Assembly: GCA_003556835.1 (NCBI GenBank)
Contig: PWQG01000238.1
Location: 1-6,439, forward strand
Origin: Gammaproteobacteria bacterium
Lineage (GTDB): Bacteria > Pseudomonadota > Gammaproteobacteria > Pseudomonadales > Pseudohongiellaceae
Length of the DNA stretch: 6,439 nt
Reading direction: 5' to 3'
The position numbers were made by a program, and so were the translations under genes. Position 1 is the stretch's first letter; every line of letters begins with the position of its first letter. Under the pieces are notes generated by a model. That model worked only from the letters and a program-made list of their open reading frames with translations, ran no database searches and had not been told where the DNA came from. Of this stretch, positions 4,013 to 6,439 are shown piece by piece.

Positions 4013-5236
4013 ATGAACCGCAGACGATTTCTGGGAGCTACTGCCGCCGCCACACTCCTCGGTTCACATACTGCGGTGCGCGCTGACATCCCCTTCTTTG
4101 AACCGAGTGGCGTGCAGGACTTCGACGAACTGTGGCGCACACTGGCTGAGCGCTACTGCTACTTCGGACAGAAAGCGACGGACTGGGAACAGGTCCGGGC
4201 TGTCTATCGTCCACGGGCTGCGCAGGCGACAACCCTGGAGGAACTCAACGTAATCATCCGCCGCACGATCAATGAACTGTATGACGGCCATAGCTGGGTC
4301 GATTGGACACAAGATGGGGAGTCACGCCGGCCATGGCTCGATCTGCGTGTCGAGCCGTATGGCGCGGCTGCCCGCGTCATTGAGGTACGCGACGATTCCG
4401 CAGCTTCCCGGGCTGGCGTGGAGCCAGGCACTGTCATTCTGGAAATCGACGGTCAGTCGGCAGATGAATCCGCCCGACAGCACACGCCGCAATGCCTCTC
4501 TTACACCGATCCTGATGCTGAAGTCTGGGCTTACAACGTCGCGGTAGCGGGTTTGCATAATCGGCCCCGCCGGCTTGTGACCGCCGCGGGCACGGGATCG
4601 CGCGAATTGCTTTTGCAGCCACTGGGAAGCGACGCTGAGCTTGAGCCGGCGCTACGCTATGAGAGGCTGGACGGAGGGGTCGGCTATATCCGTATCGCCA
4701 GCTTTGCCAATATGGAAATCATCGAACTGTTCGATGCGGCGCTGGTGGCTTTGCGTGATGCGCCGGGACTGATCATCGATGTGCGCCGCAATGGCGGTGG
4801 TGACACCGCAGTCTCCATCCCGATCATGGGCCGCTTCATCACCGAGCCAAGGCTCTTTGCCTATATGCGCCGGCGGGAAGGCCAGGGCCTGAGTGAGCGC
4901 TGGCGCGAGGAAGTCGAGCCACGTGGCCCCTTCAGTTATGACGCACCGGTCGTCGTGCTCACTGATTTCTGGAGCGCAAGCCTGGCCGAAGGGTTTCCCA
5001 TGGGGATGAGTGGAATCGGCCGGGCACGCGTCGTCGGTCGGCCAATGATGCAACTCGGCGCCGGCATATGGCCCTTCCGCCTCGATCGAACGGGACTCAC
5101 GGGTCATTATTCGGCCGAACCGGTTTATGACGTGAACGACCGCCCGCGCGACGATTTCAGGCCCCATGTCGTAACTCGGGCCGGAGACGACATCCTGCAA
5201 GCCGGTTTGGCTGAACTGCGCCGCATGATGGCTTAG
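4013..5236 (+). CDS. Tat-exported S41-family peptidase-like protein with PDZ domain
   Basis: This is a predicted exported serine protease of the S41 (C-terminal processing/tricorn-like) family, 407 residues. NRRRFLGA at 2-9, then a hydrophobic stretch ending near VRA|D (24/25), forms a twin-arginine signal, so export in folded form is likely. A helical N-terminal region (36-90) ends in LYDGHSWV with H93. A PDZ-like domain follows (about 120-165; SRAGVEPGTVILEIDGQ). The S41 core has GGVGYIRIASF (221-231), LIIDVRRNGGG (253-263) and LTDFWSASLAEGF (316-328), where S323 fits the nucleophile position. The Lys that pairs with Ser in CtpA/Prc-type enzymes is not seen after VVGRP (340-344). With H93 this resembles the tricorn/IRBP-like branch, or an altered active site. 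The ATG at 4013 has GGAGA at 4001-4005, seven bases upstream. The frame opens at 3941, but those 24 codons are repeat C and leader. It converges with the coiled-coil gene, 16 nt away. Confidence 0.88.
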   Translation: MNRRRFLGATAAATLLGSHTAVRADIPFFEPSGVQDFDELWRTLAERYCYFGQKATDWEQVRAVYRPRAAQATTLEELNVIIRRTINELYDGHSWVDWTQDGESRRPWLDLRVEPYGAAARVIEVRDDSAASRAGVEPGTVILEIDGQSADESARQHTPQCLSYTDPDAEVWAYNVAVAGLHNRPRRLVTAAGTGSRELLLQPLGSDAELEPALRYERLDGGVGYIRIASFANMEIIELFDAALVALRDAPGLIIDVRRNGGGDTAVSIPIMGRFITEPRLFAYMRRREGQGLSERWREEVEPRGPFSYDAPVVVLTDFWSASLAEGFPMGMSGIGRARVVGRPMMQLGAGIWPFRLDRTGLTGHYSAEPVYDVNDRPRDDFRPHVVTRAGDDILQAGLAELRRMMA

Positions 5237-5252
5237 TTCATGCTTGCTACAA

Positions 5253-5543
5253 CTATTTCTTGAACTTGCCCGCCGCGTTACGAAAAGCGGATTTTATTGA
5301 ATTCCATGCCGATCCCCCACCGTCTTTGAGGACCTCCCCCGCTTCCTTACTGTCGTCCGCGACTTCATCAAGCTTGGCCTTTCTCTCCGCAATCTTGGCT
5401 TCGAGCGCTTCAATCTCCTTGTTAAGCTCCAGCTGTGCGTCGGCACTGGCCCCGGAAGCCTTTGCCTTGAGCTTGTCCACTTCTGCCTTCCATTCGTCCA
5501 ACTGAGCCTGTTTCTTTTGTTCTTTCAGTTTTTTGTCGCTCAT
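5253..5543 (-). CDS. small charged coiled-coil protein (sll1863-like stress-protein resemblance)
   Basis: This 96-residue protein is almost entirely helical and highly charged. Residues 4-63 show regular heptad-like spacing of hydrophobic residues among Lys and Glu (QLDEWKAEVDKLKAKA at 14-29, LNKEIEALEAKIAERKAKL at 40-58), so a coiled coil is expected. After a DGGG turn (74-77) comes an amphipathic tail, AWNSIKSAFRNAAGKFKK. The layout, LDEWKAEVDKLKAKA near the N-terminus and AW..LK.AF..A...F at the end, matches small proteobacterial and cyanobacterial proteins that databases label 'sll1863 family stress response protein'. That label is from memory and says little about mechanism. The ATG at 5543 is supported by AAGGAG seven bases upstream; an extension to 5624 would overlap the chromate transporter gene. 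There is no signal peptide. It lies 52 nt downstream of the transporter on the same strand. Confidence 0.85.
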   Translation of the reverse strand: MSDKKLKEQKKQAQLDEWKAEVDKLKAKASGASADAQLELNKEIEALEAKIAERKAKLDEVADDSKEAGEVLKDGGGSAWNSIKSAFRNAAGKFKK

Positions 5544-5595
5544 TTCATTTCTCCTTTCTGATGTCGTCTTACGGGGTATACTCCATATAAAGAAG

Positions 5596-6439
5596 TCACC
5601 CTGCTCCCAACATCCATAATACACCCAAAGCGACCATCGTGCCGATCAGCGGCAGTATGCCCATCTTCAACCGGAATACACAGAAAAATGCCACGACCGA
5701 GAGCACAAGCAAGGGCACATCAACGGTGGCCAGGCGCGGTAACTGCATGTCCGTTCCGTAGGCTGAGAGCGTAAACTGCTCTGCAAACAATGCAGTGACA
5801 GCAAACCAGAGCGCCAGATTGGCAATCACACCCACCACGACCGCGGTGATCGCGGCCAGGGCAGCAGATATCGCTCGGTTACTGCGCAACTTTTCCACGT
5901 ACGGGGCGCCCGCAAAAATCCACAGAAAACAGGGCAGGAAGGTGACCCAGGTGGTAAGAAAAGCACCCATTGTTGCAGCCCATAGTGCCGGTGCAACCGT
6001 TGCTTCACGATAGGCGGCCAGGAATCCGACAAACTGCGTCACCAGAATTAGCGGCCCTGGTGTTGTTTCCGCCAGACCCAGGCCTTCTAGCATTTCGCCA
6101 GGCTGCAGCCACTGGTAATTCTCGACGCCCTGCTGGGCCACGTAGGCGAGCACTGCATAGGCACCCCCGAACGTGACCGTCGCCATTGTCGAAAAGAATA
6201 CGGCAATCTGGGAGAACACATCATCGTAGCCCAGAAACAACAACAAGCTGGCCACCGTGAGTACCCAGAGCAGCAGGCAAATCAAGGCCGCCCTTCCGGT
6301 ACCGGGACGGATCACCGCTTCAACATGTTCCAGCTCACCGGGTGCTGCTTCCTTGCCCACTCCCATGCTTGCTGCCACGGCGTAACCGACGACTCCGGCG
6401 GTCAGGACAACGATGGGAAATGGCAGACCGAACACAAAC
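5596..6439 (-). CDS. chrA: ChrA-type chromate transporter, C-terminal part (N-terminus outside window)
   Basis: This is an inner-membrane CHR-family transporter, in characterised cases a proton-coupled chromate exporter. The frame is open to the right edge, so a GTG near 6435 is not a credible start: the first residues seen (FGLPFPIVVLTAGVVGYA) are the last helix of CHR domain 1. Full-length proteins have two homologous CHR domains. The second is complete here, with FGGAYAVLAYVAQQ, LGLAETTPGPLILVTQFVGF, and LRSNRAISAALAAITAVVVGVI, all characteristic of ChrA. About eight to nine hydrophobic segments are visible. The stop is TGA 5596-5598, and the coiled-coil gene follows in the same direction. 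Chromate transport is inferred from family; other anions cannot be excluded. The N-terminal domain has to be read outside this window. Confidence 0.93.
   Translation of the reverse strand, partial: FVFGLPFPIVVLTAGVVGYAVAASMGVGKEAAPGELEHVEAVIRPGTGRAALICLLLWVLTVASLLLFLGYDDVFSQIAVFFSTMATVTFGGAYAVLAYVAQQGVENYQWLQPGEMLEGLGLAETTPGPLILVTQFVGFLAAYREATVAPALWAATMGAFLTTWVTFLPCFLWIFAGAPYVEKLRSNRAISAALAAITAVVVGVIANLALWFAVTALFAEQFTLSAYGTDMQLPRLATVDVPLLVLSVVAFFCVFRLKMGILPLIGTMVALGVLWMLGAG

Noticed and set aside
3724..4140. Minus-strand ORF of 138 residues across element C (contains KGDRFIF and INLSPF peptides)
   Set aside because: Its central part is translated repeat DNA and its other part is antisense to the start of the S41-like gene. 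It has no family resemblance and is a spurious ORF.
4652..5200. Antisense ORF of 182 residues inside the S41-like gene
   Set aside because: It is entirely covered by the well-supported plus-strand gene, and its translation shows no coherent motif, so it is a shadow of high-GC coding sequence.

Overview
The window looks like a chromosomal segment of a Gram-negative proteobacterium, most likely a gammaproteobacterium. The pointers are an outer-membrane TonB-dependent receptor, a permuted papain-like hydrolase of the kind annotated 'lipo-like protein', a COG3837-type cupin, a two-domain chromate transporter, and GGGGACAGATTTATTTT palindromes that I associate from memory mainly with gammaproteobacterial intergenic regions. 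The taxonomic call is inference. Most genes read on the minus strand. The S41-like protease, and possibly one hypothetical ORF, read on the plus strand.

Layout. 1-630 (-): N-terminal 210 residues of a TonB-dependent receptor, running off the left edge. 631-821: intergenic, with a candidate receptor promoter. 822-1577 (-): YiiX-like permuted papain-fold cysteine hydrolase whose 5' end abuts palindromic element A (1584-1670). 1679-1801 (-): the last 40 codons of a glutathione S-transferase, an evident gene remnant. 1802-2370: unassigned DNA with two competing weak ORFs on opposite strands. 2373-2431: element B, a perfect 25-bp inverted repeat between two gene ends. 2441-2929 (-): cupin. 3002-3685 (-): a short-chain-dehydrogenase-fold protein carrying both motifs that define halohydrin dehalogenases. 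3686-4012: intergenic, with a candidate plus-strand promoter and element C, an enlarged version of the same palindrome. 4013-5236 (+): Tat-exported S41-family protease-like protein with a PDZ domain. 5253-5543 (-): small charged coiled-coil protein. 5596-6439 (-): C-terminal part of a ChrA-type chromate transporter, running off the right edge.

How the genes relate. The dehalogenase and cupin genes are co-directional with a 72-nt gap and could be co-transcribed. The transporter and the coiled-coil gene are co-directional with a 52-nt gap. No single pathway ties the window together. It reads as an accessory stretch of small, mostly unrelated units, broken up by three copies of one palindromic repeat within 2.4 kb and by a decayed interval between copies A and B. 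The two points most worth attention are the halohydrin dehalogenase candidate and the repeat family, whose copies sit where they could affect initiation or termination of neighbouring genes.
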